A DNA stretch of 64,000 nt from Pelobates cultripes. Lineage: Eukaryota > Chordata > Amphibia > Anura > Pelobatidae. The notes below the pieces were generated by a model. It was not told where the DNA came from and made no database searches. It saw only the letters and a list, made by a program, of their open reading frames with translations. Below, piece after piece: positions 23,090 to 34,591 of the stretch (within the stretch, counting starts at the first letter, position 1; the number at the start of each line of letters is the position of its first letter). Made by a program: the position numbers and the translations under genes. The stretch is from contig OW240916.1 in NCBI GenBank assembly GCA_933207985.1, positions 86,319,299-86,383,298 on the forward strand, given 5' to 3'.

Positions 23090-23516
23090 CCCCAGAAGTG
23101 TCCCCATCCTCATTCGTGCGGCTCAGGTGCTGAAACCTGCAAGGGAAGAGGCTCCTTTCGGGCCCCGAATGCTTCCCCTGTTAGCGTTCATTTTTACGAA
23201 ATGACTGCCACCCAGGGGAGCACTCATTGATTACTTCCCTTGCGGGTTGCCAGTGCGAACGTTGCGGTTTCGAACTTATGTTACAAGCGCGAACGTTCTG
23301 ATTAATTGGTGGGAACGTTCTAATGGGGCACTAGGGTGGTCCCCATTCAGGAGATGAATGGGGTCCATTCATATGAACACTCCCAAATGGGAAAACAGGC
23401 ATAACACACGAAATGCTAGGGAAAACACAGTAGCAAGCTATGGGAAACACAGTAATTCAAAGGGAAACACACAAATGAACAGGGCTCTGCTGCAGGTACC
23501 AAGTAGTTTTGTCACA
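23090..23516 (-). mobile_element. 5' LTR (partial) of the Gmr1-like element
   Basis: Direct repeat of 17340-17717, for example GATTAATTGGTGGGAACRTTC and ATGGGAAACACAGTAATTCA in both. It starts on the minus strand at 23516 with TGTGACAAAACTACTTGG. R and U5 are missing, replaced by the LTR-like insertion. Confidence 0.75.
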
Positions 23517-23521
23517 GATAT

Positions 23522-24425
23522 ACACTGCTTTAAGTGGTACTGTAATAACCTATGGTACAGCATTTTATGGGTGTTCCTATGTATGTGGTACCCATAACCT
23601 GATGATTGTTTCAAAAAGCATAGTTGTAATGTCTAAATTATTTTTATTATTAGCATTTATAAAGCACCTAGATATTCCACACCACTTTCCATTCATTTAT
23701 TTTTATTTCTTTATCTGAGGTGTTTTTACATTACATTAAGATAACATTAAGACAGTGGAACAACATATCATTCTCAATTTAGTAAAATGTTTACAGTAAT
23801 GCCGTAATGAGAGCATGTGTACAAAAATAAACGCATGTGTATACATTAAATTAATTAACCCCTCTGTTCACAATGTACAACAGCAAACAAGACATAAACT
23901 TGGGGCAGGCATTCAAGAGTGGCTTTGGTCAACCTCTGTGGTTCCAAGTTCCTTGAAATTTGTCAAACAGTTCCTTGAAAATTGTATGTTGAACATAACA
24001 ATTGTTGTGACTTATATTACTCTGGATTTTCCGAAGTACTTTGTTCAGAACATAATTGGACTAATAAGAGAAAGTAGGTAGAGAAGTGCAGAGTAGGTAG
24101 ATAAGTCTCACCACTTTCCATTTATGGAATTGAATATCTGACATCAACTAATTGCATAAGAAAAAACAGGAAAAAATGTGCAGCTCCCACAAAAATTGGA
24201 ATGAAAATTGTGCAGTTACAAAATGGCATAATAGGAAGCACAATGGTGCTTAGTCCTACATACAGATTTTTCCCATAACATCCAAACTTAAAGTAGACAG
24301 CACTCAAATGCATTAATTCATGCAGAGGTTCTACAAAAGTAGTGATTTATTTAGCAACTGACATTTGTGCATGGCAGAAAAAGTCCATTAAGGTATGGAT
24401 CAAAAAATTACAAAAAAACACGTCA
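23522..24425. other. No gene seen
   Basis: AT-rich sequence with several short open frames lacking motifs. Nothing recognised. Confidence 0.35.
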
Positions 24426-24429
24426 CATT

Positions 24430-24678
24430 TACACTGATCAACCACAACATTGGAAACACCTGCCTGATATTGAGTAGGTCCCCTTTTTTCTGCAAACACA
24501 GCTCTGATGCGTCAAAGCATTGACTCCACATGACATTGCTGGTTAAGCCCTGCACTCAGCCCACCTAGTAAAGAGAACGCAGGTCGTGTAAGGTGCATGT
24601 TCTTAAAGGCACCGAGGGGGCACCATTCCACTTGTGGTTCAACATGGCCATGTCACTGGGGTATCCTCATTCACATAC
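24430..24678. mobile_element. Tc1/mariner-type terminal fragment
   Basis: ACACTGATCAACCACAACAT with CCTGATATTGAGTAGGTCCCC resembles the terminal region of a widespread vertebrate Tc1-like family. It is followed by degenerate sequence and cut off by the LTR at 24679. No transposase remains. Confidence 0.55.
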
Positions 24679-25175
24679 TGTCAGGATTACAGAATGATCC
24701 AGCAAGTATAATTGTGTAACACAGAGGACTGATAGGTAACGTATACCGGACCTTAGAATGGCCTGACTAACTTACCAAAGAATAGTCAGGAATAGCCGAG
24801 GTCAAGGGAAACAGAAAGAGACACAATGATAAGGAAAAGCCAGGAGACAGGGATGCCAGAAAACAGGGAAGTCAAAAACAATGCCAAAGTCAAATAACCA
24901 GAATTACCAGAATCAATGTCACGCTCTCGGACAATCACAAGGGAAACCATGACAGGGCACTGAGCAGGATGAGAACTGGGCCTAAATACCCCTTCTCTAG
25001 ATCTGATAGGCTGTAACCGGCCTTTGACCCCAAAGTCAGTTACCAGGTTCCCATTTGCATAATTGCTGCTCAGCATTAACCCTTCTGTGGATTTAGTTGC
25101 TGCTTGGCACAACTTTTCCTGTGTGGACAGTAAATGCCATTAACCACATTTTTATAAGTGGATGAATACGTGACA
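24679..25175 (-). mobile_element. 3' LTR of a chromodomain-type Ty3/gypsy element
   Basis: Bounded by TGTCAGG and CGTGACA on the plus strand and similar to the solo LTR at 19460-20024. A purine tract and integrase C-terminus abut its right side, so this is the 3' LTR of a minus-strand element. Confidence 0.8.
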
Positions 25176-25188
25176 TTACCCCCCACCT
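25176..25188 (-). promoter_or_regulatory. Polypurine tract
   Basis: Minus-strand AGGTGGGGGGTAA immediately precedes the LTR's TGTCACG start. Confidence 0.75.
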
Positions 25189-25935
25189 GAAGAACGCCCA
25201 CCGGATGGGCAGGACCAGGCTTGAGAGGAAATCTGGCATGAAAATAGCGAATCTTGCGGCCAGCATGTATATCAGATGCCAGAACCCAAGAACGATCGGC
25301 TTGTCCATAACTTTTCCAATCCACCAATTACTGTAAAGTGCCCCAAGAAAACCTGGAATCAATTATGGAGGAGACCTCATACTCTTCCTGTCCAGAAACA
25401 ACTAAGGGAGGAGGAGGGACACTAGAGACAGTATACTTATTGCAAACAAGAGGTTTGAGCAAGGACACATGAAAAGTATTAGGAATTTTCAAGTTGTCCA
25501 GAAGGGCCAGAGAGTATGCAACAGGATTGATCCTACGAAGGACACGAAAAGGTCCAAGGAACCTAGGAACAAATTTCATGCTAGGGACTTTGAGCCTAAT
25601 GTTACGAGAAGATAACCAAACCCTTTCACCCACTTGGTAAACGGGGTTGGCACCTCGACGTGTATTAGCATAATGCTTGAAACGGTCAGCAGCAGTACCC
25701 AGAGCAGATTGAACTTTAACCCAGGTATCACGGATGGAAGCCAGATGGTCATCCAAATCAGGTAGGACAGTAGGATGCCGGCCATTATTAACAAAAAATG
25801 GACTATGCCCAGAGGAGTCATGGTCAGCATTGTTCCTAGCAAACTCGGCTCATGGTAATAATTCGGACCAATTGTCTTGAGTGCTATTAACGAAACAATG
25901 CAAGTATAACTCCAAAGACTGGTTAGCCCTCTCAG
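25189..25935 (-). pseudogene. Integrase C-terminus and chromodomain of a Ty3/gypsy element
   Basis: From about 25930 leftward: ERANQSLE and NWSELL (end of the integrase core), then GHSPFF. The 142-residue frame 25756-25328 follows, with DRFKHYANTRRG, VGERVWLSSRNIRL, FLGPFRVLRRINPVAYSLAL and FHVSLLKP, then a chromodomain-like start (EEYEVSSIIDSRF). A frameshift near 25330 breaks the chromodomain. The element is truncated at its left (5') side by the hAT fragment beginning near 25938. This type usually has RT before IN, so it is distinct from the Gmr1-like copy. Confidence 0.85.
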
Positions 25936-26097
25936 CTCCTAATGCATGGAGAAAAGGCCTTCACAAGCCTCTGCTATTGTGTACATAGTTTATACTAAGT
26001 GACCCATAGGTTGAGGAGGCGGTGACCTTGGCGGTGTAGGTGGAAGCAGCGGTGGAGGAGGAAGAGGTAGCCAACACTGTTTTTTATTTTTATTTTT

Positions 26098-27093
26098 TTA
26101 AATAGGGCAGCCCCCAAAATATTGGGACATATAAAAAAAGAAACATTTGCGGCCTGCGGTGCATTTCTTGCAGTCCAATAACGCCATCAGGTTTTTAAAA
26201 CTGTCCGTCTCCACCAGACGGAATGGCAGCATTTCAAAGGCCAGGAATTTTGAAATGCTGGCATTCAGGGCCAGGGATCGCGAATGGCTAGGGGGTACTT
26301 CCTCTTTCTCTCCAGTGTTTGGGAGATGGACAGCTGGATGCTTCAATGGGACAGTGTGGAGATGCTGGACAACTGTGTACCTGGCCTATGCTGGTGCAGG
26401 AACCCACCCTCTGAGCCACTTGTGAATGACTGGCCTGATAACTGTGGAAATGACCGCTCTTCCTCCTCCTCTTCCTCCTGTGCCACACCCTCTTCCATCA
26501 TCGCCCGAAGGAGACATAGAAGCGGGATAGTAAGGCTGAGAACGGCATCATCGGCACTGGCCATGTTGGTGGAGTACTCTAAACAGCGCAACATGGCACA
26601 CAGGTCTTGCATGGAGGCCCACTCATTGGTGGTGAAGTGGTGCTGTTCCGCAGAGTGACTGACCCGTGCATGCTGCAGCTGAAACTCCACTATCGCCTGC
26701 TGCTGCTCGCACAGTCTCTCCAGCATGTGCAGCATGGAGTTCCACCTTGTGGACAAGTCTCATATGAGGCGGTGAGCGGGAAGGCCAAAGTTACGCTGCA
26801 GCGCAGACAGGCGAGTGAGCAGCAGCAGGGTGAGAACAGATGGCACGCACTTTCTGCAGCAGCTCTGATATATATGGGTAGTTTTTCAGGAATTTCTGCA
26901 CCACCAAATTCAGCACATGCGCCAGGCAATGGATGTGCGTCAAACCAGCTAGGCCCAGAACTGCTAAGAGATTTCGCCCATTATCGCACACCACCAGGCC
27001 GGGCTTGAGGCTCAGTGACAACAACCACTCATTGGTCTGTTGTTCCATGCCCGTCCACAGCTCCTGCGCAGTGTAGGTTTTTTCCCCAAACAT
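26098..27093 (-). pseudogene. hAT transposase fragments (copy B)
   Basis: 27093-26791 encodes TAQELWTGMEQQT, LSLKPGLVVCDNGRN (the Asp matches the second catalytic acid of hAT transposases) and HCLAHVLNLVVQKFL. 26756-26343 starts with STRWNSMLHMLERL, the hAT TRWNS signature, and runs through the C-terminal region to an acidic E-rich stretch. 26346-26098 then carries FEMLPFRLVETDSF, which normally lies N-terminal in hAT transposases. Frameshifts separate all three. This is the best-preserved transposase of the TAGAGTTGAGC family in the window. Confidence 0.8.
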
Positions 27094-27159
27094 ATGAGTT
27101 TTAAAACAGCCTGCTGTCGTTTCCCCCTGGCTGTGCTAAAGTTGGTGCTGAAGGTGTTG

Positions 27160-27490
27160 GTGGTAAGAACGTTTACAATTGCGCTGTAACCGCACTATTT
27201 GATGCTTCTATTTGACTCTCAGATATGAAGTGCAGGGCCCAAATTTTATATTTAGCAGATTAGCACCCAAAAAATAAGAATGTTTACAATTGCACTGTAA
27301 CCGCACTATTTGACGCTTCTATTTGACTCTCAAATATGAAGTGCAGGGCCCAAATTTAATATTTACCAGATTAGCACCCAGAAAATAAGAATGTTTACAA
27401 TTGCGATGTAACCGCACTATTTGACCCTTCTATTTGACTCTCAGATATGAAGAGCACGCCCCAAATTTACTATTTAGCAGTTTAGCACCA
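27160..27490. repeat. ~110-bp tandem array in hAT copy B (three units)
   Basis: Units with GTTTACAATTGCGCTGTAACCGCACTATTTGA, matching the array at 10328-11520 but with ACCGCAC in place of AGCGCAC. Confidence 0.85.
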
Positions 27491-27497
27491 AAACAAT

Positions 27498-27920
27498 TTA
27501 CAAGTTGTCACAGTAATCTACATGTAATGAGAATATGGGCTAGTCCCAAGTAAAAACACGTTAGTTCCTTTTCGAACTGTGTGTCCTATGTGGATTTTAG
27601 GGATCCGAGTAACAGCATCTTCGGACCTGTCCCTGTTGGCTTGCTGCATGATCCTTCTAGCCCAGGGGCAACTCAAAGAGAGCTATCCCTGAGAGCCGCA
27701 AGTGTTTTTATAAAGACAGGATCTATCACATTACAGACAGAGGTGCATACCTGCCTGCAAGAAGGACCGCAGAGGAATAGGCAGAGGGGATGATACCTGC
27801 CTGGCAGGAAAGAGTTCCAGAGAGACTTCGAGCTTCAGCGATTGGGGCAGAAGTATTCCAGCAAGCGGCTAGGAAGCAGACTGGGCTGAGGTATTCAGTC
27901 AGAGTACAGGAGTTCTGTCA
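27498..27920 (+). other. Possible LTR R-U5 fragment
   Basis: AATGAGAATATGGGCTAGTCCCAAGTAAAA resembles 22650-22680 of the LTR-like insertion. No ends or polyadenylation signal are clear. Confidence 0.3.
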
Positions 27921-29497
27921 CATGAGCTCATTACTTTTGCTTTTCAATTACTGTATAATTTTTATATCAATTAATAATAATTAATAATGATTCACGCTTG
28001 GTGTTTTCATAAATCTGTCTTAAAAGCAAGAATTCCAAGTCAATATAGTTTTAGAATGCCTAATACTGACATTAAGACTTGCTGTAACACTAAACCATAT
28101 GATACCAACATACTTATAAAGGCCGTTTACTAAACAAAATCATAATAAATTCCTCACCTCCCAGAAATTACAAAAGTTAAAAAAAGATATCCATCTAATT
28201 TGGTTTGAACTCACCACTATATAATGTATATATATAAGTGCTCAATCGTGTAATTTATATGCCAATTGGGAATTAAATGATATAAGAGTTTAATATTCTG
28301 TAAAAATGTCAATTTTTAGGATCAATCTTTCTGTTCCCAAAATAACGCCTTAGAATGAACAATTGATTAAAAAAGTTACATGGCAGCATCGAATGCAAAT
28401 GGTAGCCCTTAATGGCTGAAATTATATATTAGATGAAAATAAAAAAAATCTCGGGTGGAGGGAGGAAAGAAAGACAATTGCATTCATATTTAATGAAGAC
28501 AGTAATAGAATCTCTAAGGAAATGTGGTACTTTATGCAGTACTTTAAAAATAAGAAAAATGACATTGATCCTCTCCCGTAAAGGAAGTGCAGAAATAAGT
28601 GAAGCCAATTAACTCTAATGCATTCTTTAGAAATTTAAAAGTATGAATGTGTAAAGAAAAAAAACAGTTCAGAAATGAAATAAATACACAAAGGCAGTAT
28701 TAACAGCATCACAAGCCAATCATTCTTTTTAAAATACAAAAAAATCAAACAACAATTTACTAAAATTGTCCATTTAAAAAAAAAGATCATTTATGTCATT
28801 GATAGTTATATAAGATGATGAGGAAAATGTATTTCTGTGTGTGTCCTTTAAAATAGACTTCACCAAGCTTACTCATAAGTAGAAATCATTATGCAAAATT
28901 AATCTGTTTTTTTATCATACCAAATATCCTTGAAATTTTCTGTTTAAAACCCCCATATTCAAAGTATTACTCAATGGTGAAGGGTTGAATGGGACAGTAT
29001 TAAAGAGAAAATTTGGTTCATCCTGAATTACAATTCACCTGAATTTTGGATGACAGGGGGATCTTCATAATTCAAAAATTCTTTATGAGCAAACAAACAA
29101 CTTGTGCAATGGATGAGCATGTTAATTTTGATTGGTGATTCAGAGTTCCGCAAGTGGTGTCAAAAAAAGAGGTGATTGATGAGAAAATATTATTGATGGT
29201 TAGGGGACAGGCACGAAATGTTGATTTTACTCACAGATCAAGTGAGAAGGGACCAAGAGAGGGGAAAGGCAGCAGCATTTAAAAAATATATATATATATT
29301 TATATATTATATAAAGGCATTACATTTCAATATAGGCTTTATTGCTCCTTTTATTTCCTCCTTACTTATCCTCACTTGATCTGTGAGCCAAATGGTGAAA
29401 ACCTGCACCTGTCGTATTTACAATATGTATATATTTTGCAGACCACATATGGGCCCACTTTTTTGCCTTTTTTGTTCGTCTGATTTGTTTTCTGATT
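27921..29497. other. No gene seen
   Basis: AT-rich, without motifs or terminal repeats. Contains an AT-repeat hairpin near 29281-29312. AGATCAAGTGAG near 29240 recurs inverted as CTCACTTGATCT near 29370. Confidence 0.35.
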
Positions 29498-30450
29498 TGT
29501 CACATCCATTTCCTAGCTGCGGATCATTCTGGCAATGGCTTCTGGTATCCAGTACTCTTTTTACAATTCTCGTTTAGTTTTTCTTGGGTTTTCTGGTTCT
29601 CTATTCCATGTCTGGTTTTCTTTATCCTGGGTTTTCTGGGTTCATTCCTGTATTCCGTTCCTGGAATTCCCAGTCTCTTGGATTCCTCTAAATGTTTGTT
29701 TATTTTGCCACACCCATTTCCTTTTCCATGATTCCTTTTGTTTCAGTTTGTTCCTGCAGGCAGCTGATCAAGTCTTCTGTCCTTTCTTGCAGGTAAGTGC
29801 TTTATTACGGTTCATTTAGCAGACATTAGGCAGTTAGATAGGACCTGACAAATATGGGGTACATTGGCATTGTGGCAGGCTTGTGCAATGTATGATCATA
29901 TAATGTGACTAAATCCCCATAGTTTTTCACATATAGTACTTAGTTATGTCTACTCTTGTTTTGCCTATTATATCTTGTCTTGTTTTAGTTTGTATTCCCA
30001 GTCCATGTACAGTCCTGTCCTGCCCCTGTTCTGCTAATGTTTCCCTTATATATTGTGTACATGTTCTGGGTTTAGCTTCCTATCCTTCTCTGGTTCTGGG
30101 TTCTACTAGTTCTGTCTTGTTTTTATGTTTGGTGTCTGTTCTAGTCTTGCCTTGTTTTCTGTACTGGATACATTCCTGCTGCAGAGCCTCCCTATTCAGC
30201 TCCTTGGAGGTCTGCTTATTTCCAAGCTCCTAGTTGCTGGGATCCACAGTAGCTGCATCAGGGTGCTGGTATGTGGCTGCACAAACGCTGGTGCTCAACA
30301 CCAGGGGGCGTGCGGTTACCCTGCACCAGACCCTGCTAATCCACTTCCACACTGTGAATCCTACTTCAACATCAGGCATACTGGGTCCCGGTCGTCCGAC
30401 CGCCGCCCAGACAGTGTCTGGGTCCCTGTCACCGGACCGCCACCCTGACA
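29498..30450 (+). mobile_element. LTR-like sequence, ~950 bp
   Basis: Starts TGTCACATCCATTTCC and ends CCGCCACCCTGACA. Its first ~75 and last ~200 bases reappear joined, in reverse orientation, at 34131-34380 and 51382-51651 inside hAT copies. At 51382 that insert has a perfect 5-bp duplication, which supports these termini. The open frames here are T/C-rich and not genes. Confidence 0.6.
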
Positions 30451-30599
30451 ATAACATACACCTGACAGAAAAAAAATACAAAATCCTTGTGTGTAACCCA
30501 AATAGTTCTCCAACACACTCTAAACACCTGTGTGGTAACCTCTCTACCCACACTAATACAAATTATGCATACATGTACAGTAGGCGGAGTGTAATTGGG

Positions 30600-31140
30600 T
30601 AGACACTATTAGATGGTGTAGAAATAGATAGTGATGTACACTGTAAAAAACAAAGGGAATAACAAAAAGCTAGTGCAATATCATAAGATACAGGTATGTA
30701 GATAAAAGGACAATCTTTAGTCTTCTTGTACTCACAAGGGAAGATACAGTATTATTAGGCTCAATGGGAATGCCTGTGGGAATATCAAAAGGGATGCTGC
30801 TGTTGCATCCTCTGGTCCACTTAATAGATCCATTTAGACGGTGGTAGCGGTGTAAAAATCCTTTAAAGGTCACACGGTAAAACACATAAATAAATAAAAT
30901 TACTGTAAAGTCCACATTTGGGTAGCAATACGCGTTTCGCCTCTCAAATAGGCTTTCTCAGTTGCTTCTAATCTTCCCGGGTGGTTGGTCTCTTATATAT
31001 CGTTGATGATTGAAGACTAGAAACACTCGGTTTCTTCTTCCTTGATTCCCGTCCTCTGAATGTGACGTCACTCGTCACAGCATTAATCCATACTACATAA
31101 CCGTTGCGTCTGTATTTGGAACTCATCCGTGCGTTCCAAC
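30600..31140 (-). mobile_element. Penelope-type terminal sequence (pLTR-like)
   Basis: Minus strand carries GAGAGGCGAAACGCGTATTGC at about 30920-30940, preceded by CTGAGAAAGCC. This CTGA..stem..GAAACGCG arrangement recurs at 48336 and in the arms of the palindrome. It is typical of the hammerhead-bearing ends of Penelope-like elements. No coding sequence is attached. Confidence 0.45.
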
Positions 31141-31144
31141 CATT

Positions 31145-31847
31145 CACAAAACTTTATTGTTGTTGCATAACATACACCTGCCCATACCATAACCCCACCG
31201 CCACCATGGACCACTTGATCCACAACGTTGACATCATCAAACCGCTCACCCACACAACACCATACACGCTGTCTGCCATCTGCCCTAAACAGTGAAAACC
31301 AGGATTCATCAAATGTGAATATTTTATTTCACTCAAGTCGGTTACTAAGACGAACTACAGTCAGGACGAGCTTCCCTGAGACGGTTTCTAACAGTTTGTG
31401 CGGAAATTCTTTGGTTATGCAAACTGATTGTTGCAGCAGCTGTCCGGGTGGCTGGTCTCAGATGATCTTGGAGGTGAAGATGCTGGATGTGGAGGTCCTG
31501 GGCTGGTGTGGTTACACGTGGTCTGCGGTTGTGAGGCCAGTTGGATGTACTGCCAAATTCTCTAAAATGCCTTTGGAGACGGCTTATGGTAGAGAAATGA
31601 ATGTTCAATTCACGGGCAACAGCTCTGGTGGACATTCCTGCAGTCAGCATGCCAATTGCATGGTCCCTCAAAACTTGCGACGTCTGTGGCATTGTGCTGT
31701 GTGATAAAACTGCACATTTTAAAGTGGCCTTTTATTGTGGCCAGCCTAAGGCACACCTGTGTAATACCCATCATCAGCATCTTGATATGCCACACATGAA
31801 AAATGGGGGCAAAAACAAAAGGGCTGCGTTTATAATTTTGTTCAGTG
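31145..31847 (-). mobile_element. Tc1/mariner element, truncated at one end
   Basis: The right end reads ATAATTTTGTTCAGTG followed by TA (31848-31849), the expected target dinucleotide. The other terminus is absent; sequence stops near 31145 within the transposase C-terminal half. Confidence 0.75.
31154..31692 (-). pseudogene. Tc1-type transposase, N-terminal half
   Basis: 31692-31345 encodes 115 residues with paired helix-turn-helix features: GMLTAGMSTRAVARELN, FSTISRLQRHFREFGSTSN and NRRPRVTTPAQDLHI (the GRPR-like link). A frameshift follows near 31350. Catalytic-core remnants (VHGGGG..VWAG in another frame) reach 31160. The C-terminal acidic residue of the DDE triad is missing. Confidence 0.8.
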
Positions 31848-31855
31848 TATAAATA

Positions 31856-31859
31856 TATA

Positions 31860-31890
<31 letters not shown>
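31856..31890. repeat. (AT)n microsatellite
   Basis: AT dinucleotide run beside the Tc1 right end. Confidence 0.9.
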
Positions 31891-31894
31891 CTTG

Positions 31895-32759
31895 AAAGGT
31901 TGTTCCTTTTTTATTTTGTTATACTTGTTTTTTTTACAGGTTACAGGTTGTACAATATGTTCTTTCTTTTTCATTTTTTGCATTTTTTTATGTATATTTG
32001 AGTTTGACATGGAGATACCAGTTTATCACTCTCTTGATAGTATACATATTGTTTTAATACTGTTTAGCACACCCTCCACTGTATTCTATTGTATTGATTA
32101 GTTGTTCCTGTGAGGGAACAACCTTGGAGTGCTTGTGCATATTTTATCACATGTTATATTGTTAGTATAGTGCCATGTTTTGACTCTATTGATTCAAGTT
32201 TATTTATTTTCATGTAAACCTTGTTTTGAGAAGTTGTAGGGTCTTTCCATAGTTATGTTAATTTCATTTTTCAATGAAAACCCTAACCAACCGTAATCAA
32301 AGCTAACCCTAACTGCCCCTAGCTATTCCTAACACTAATGAACCCTAATCTTAGCAGCCATAACTCTAACTAATCCTAACTCTTGCTAACACTCGTCCTC
32401 ACAATGCACTATTAAGTGGATAAGAGCCCAGGCTTAGTGATAACATTTCCATTACTTTATTGGTTTCCTGGGTGATTGCGCAGTCTTGGGGCCAATGAAA
32501 TAGTATTGCTAGACTGCTTCATTGTGAAGTGGTACATGCTATGCTCGGCTTGTTCCACACACAGAAATTCCCTTAAAACATGTATTATGGACATAGGTGT
32601 ACACTGGGTAATTTATCCTACATGTTGTTTTTTAATGTTATGTTATGTAAATATTTATGAAAATGTTGAGTGGATGTGTAGGTGTAGGGTGTTTGTGAGT
32701 GTTGTAGCTGTGTGTGAGGTGTGTGTTGTGGCTTTCTATATGTGATGCATATGTAATGT
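31895..32759. other. No gene seen
   Basis: T-rich stretch, then a segment with loose CCTAAC/CTAACT units (about 32275-32390), then unassigned sequence with TGTGAG-type repeats near 32690. Confidence 0.35.
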
Positions 32760-33021
32760 GTGTTTAATAGAGTTGAGCGAACCTGGACTGTAAAGTTCGG
32801 GTTCGTACCGAACATTACGTTTTTTGGACCCCGGACCCGAACACGGACATATCACTGTATGTTCGGGTTGACGTTCGGTTTTCGGCGATTTAATAGCTCG
32901 TTTTGAAAGGCTGCAGGGCAGCCAATCAAAAAGTGTTTGACTTGTGTGCCATTAGAAGCCATCACAGTCATGCCTACTAATGGCATGGCTGTGACTGGCC
33001 AGTGCAGCATGTGACCCAGGC

Positions 33022-33032
33022 TCTATATATAA
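33022..33032 (+). promoter_or_regulatory. TATA box of hAT copy C
   Basis: CTATATATAAGCTGGAGTCA about 255 bp inside the left end, conserved in copies A and D. Confidence 0.5.
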
Positions 33033-33119
33033 GCTGGAGTCACGTAGCGCCGCACGCACATGAGCTCTTATTAGTGCAGGGAGAGGATGCTGCCGCTTTC
33101 AGGGACAGATTAGGAAAGA

Positions 33120-33700
33120 ATTCTGCAAACTAGTACATTAGTGGGGTGCACTTCATATCTGAGGGTCAAATAGAAGCTTCAAATACTGCTGTCACATTGC
33201 AGTTTTAAAACGTAAAAATTTTTGGTGCTAAAAAGTACATTAGTGGGGTGCACTTCATATCTGAGACTCAAATAGAAGCATCAAATACTGCTGTCACATT
33301 GCTTTTTTAAAAACGTAAACATTTTTGGGTGCTAAAAAGTACACTAGTGGGGTGCACTTCATATCTGAGAGTCAAATAGAAGCGTCAAATGCTGCTGTCA
33401 CATTGCAGTTTTAAAACTTACAATTTTTTGGGTGCTAAAAAGTACATTAGCGGGGTGCACTTCATATCTGAGAGTCAAATAGAACCGTCAAATACTGCTG
33501 TCACATTGCAGTTTTAAACGTAAATTTTTTTGGGTGCTAAAAAGTACATTAGCGGGGTGCACTTCATATCTGAGTGTCGAATAGAACCGTCAAATACTGT
33601 GCTTTCAGTGCACTTTGAAAAATTAAATTTGTTTTGGTTGATAAAAAGTAAATTTGGGGTATGCACTTCATATCTGACAGTCAAATAGAACCGTCAAATA
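33120..33700. repeat. ~105-bp tandem array in hAT copy C (five to six units)
   Basis: Units carry TGCACTTCATATCTGAGAGT and CAAATACTGCTGTCACATTG. They are the reverse complement, in diverged form, of the copy A array. Confidence 0.9.
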
Positions 33701-34130
33701 CCAGTCAGAGGTCAGTTTATAGGGAAAACTGTTGCCTGGATACAATTCTAAAACAATTTCCATATGTCCTTTGCAGACTTTACATGCTGGAAAAACACAG
33801 GTGCCAACTGCTGTGGCTTTCTGCAGTATGCAGACCGGCAAGGAGGGCAGGGTTAAGGAGTGGGTGGAAGATGATGTGGAAGATGATGAGGTCCTAGATC
33901 CCACATGGAATGAAGGTCATGCAAGTGCAGTTTGGAGGAAGAGTCGCTAGTCGCACATAGGCACCAGCACAGCATAAGAGGGAGCAGGGTGCAAAAGCGG
34001 AGTGGCCGTCCCCTAGCGCTCGTCGGCATGTATTATCTTTAGAATTCCCACAGTTATCCAAGTAACAGATGTAGCGATAAAAGGAACCATAACAGATTTA
34101 ACAAGCCATTCGCAGTTTTGAAGTCCGGTG

Positions 34131-34380
34131 ACCGGGACCCAGACACTGTCTGGGCGGCGGTCGGACGACAGGGACCTAGTATGCCTGATGTTGAAGTTAG
34201 GAGTCACAGTGTGGAATGGATTAGCAGGGTCTGGTGCAGGGTAACCACACGCCCCCTGGCGTTGAGCACCAGCATTTGTGCGGCCACATACCAGGACCCT
34301 GATGCAGCTTCAGTTAAAAGAATACTGGATACCAGAAGCCATCACCAGACTGATCCGCAACTTGGAACAGGATGCGACAT
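34131..34380 (-). mobile_element. Internally deleted LTR inside hAT copy C
   Basis: Matches the reverse complement of the two ends of 29498-30450 joined together, including GACCCAGACACTGTCTGGGC and GGATACCAGAAGCCATCACC. The same deleted form is at 51382-51651. Confidence 0.75.
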
Positions 34381-34591
34381 TCACTGCAGCAGCTGTGCGC
34401 GGTTTCGCCATTCTCACCCTGCTGCTGCTCGCCTGTCTGCGCTGCAGTGTAACTTTGGCCTTCCCGCTCACCGCCTCAAATGCGATGTGCCCACGAGGTG
34501 GAACTCCACCTTGCACATGCTGGAGAGACTGTGCGAGCAGCAGCAGGCGATAGTGGAGTTTCAGCTATAGCATGCACGGGTCAGTTGCTCT

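Larger units (their letters stand above)
16949..23516 (-). mobile_element. Gmr1-like Ty3/gypsy retrotransposon (order gag-PR-IN-RT-RH)
   Basis: LTR sequences at 16949-17717 and about 23090-23516 are direct repeats enclosing a minus-strand coding region. From 5' to 3' this reads SCAN-like capsid, zinc-knuckle nucleocapsid, protease, integrase, then RT and RNase H. Integrase before RT is the rule in Ty1/copia, but among Ty3/gypsy relatives it marks the Gmr1 group. Flanks GATTT (16944-16948) and GATAT (23517-23521) could be a 5-bp target duplication with one mismatch. Nested LTR insertions lie at 19460-20024 and about 22116-23042. All coding parts carry stops or frameshifts. Confidence 0.85.
25938..27497 (-). 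mobile_element. Truncated hAT element (copy B) with transposase remnants
   Basis: Begins abruptly at CTCCTAATGCATGGAGAAAA, matching 8388 onward in copy A, and ends within the repeat array near 27497. No terminal inverted repeats remain. It is bounded by a gypsy integrase fragment on the left and LTR-like sequence on the right. Confidence 0.75.

Noticed and set aside
22722..23204. 160-residue open frame on the plus strand
   Set aside because: It spans the junction of an LTR-like insertion and the 5' LTR of the Gmr1-like element and is antisense to that element.
29383..30448. Series of plus-strand open frames as a possible host gene
   Set aside because: T/C-rich composition, no domains, and the sequence has LTR-like termini that recur inside hAT copies.
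32275..32395. CTAACCCTAACT-like run as interstitial telomeric repeat
   Set aside because: The units are irregular (CTAACT, CCTAAC, CTATTCCTAAC) and no array of exact TTAGGG units is present.
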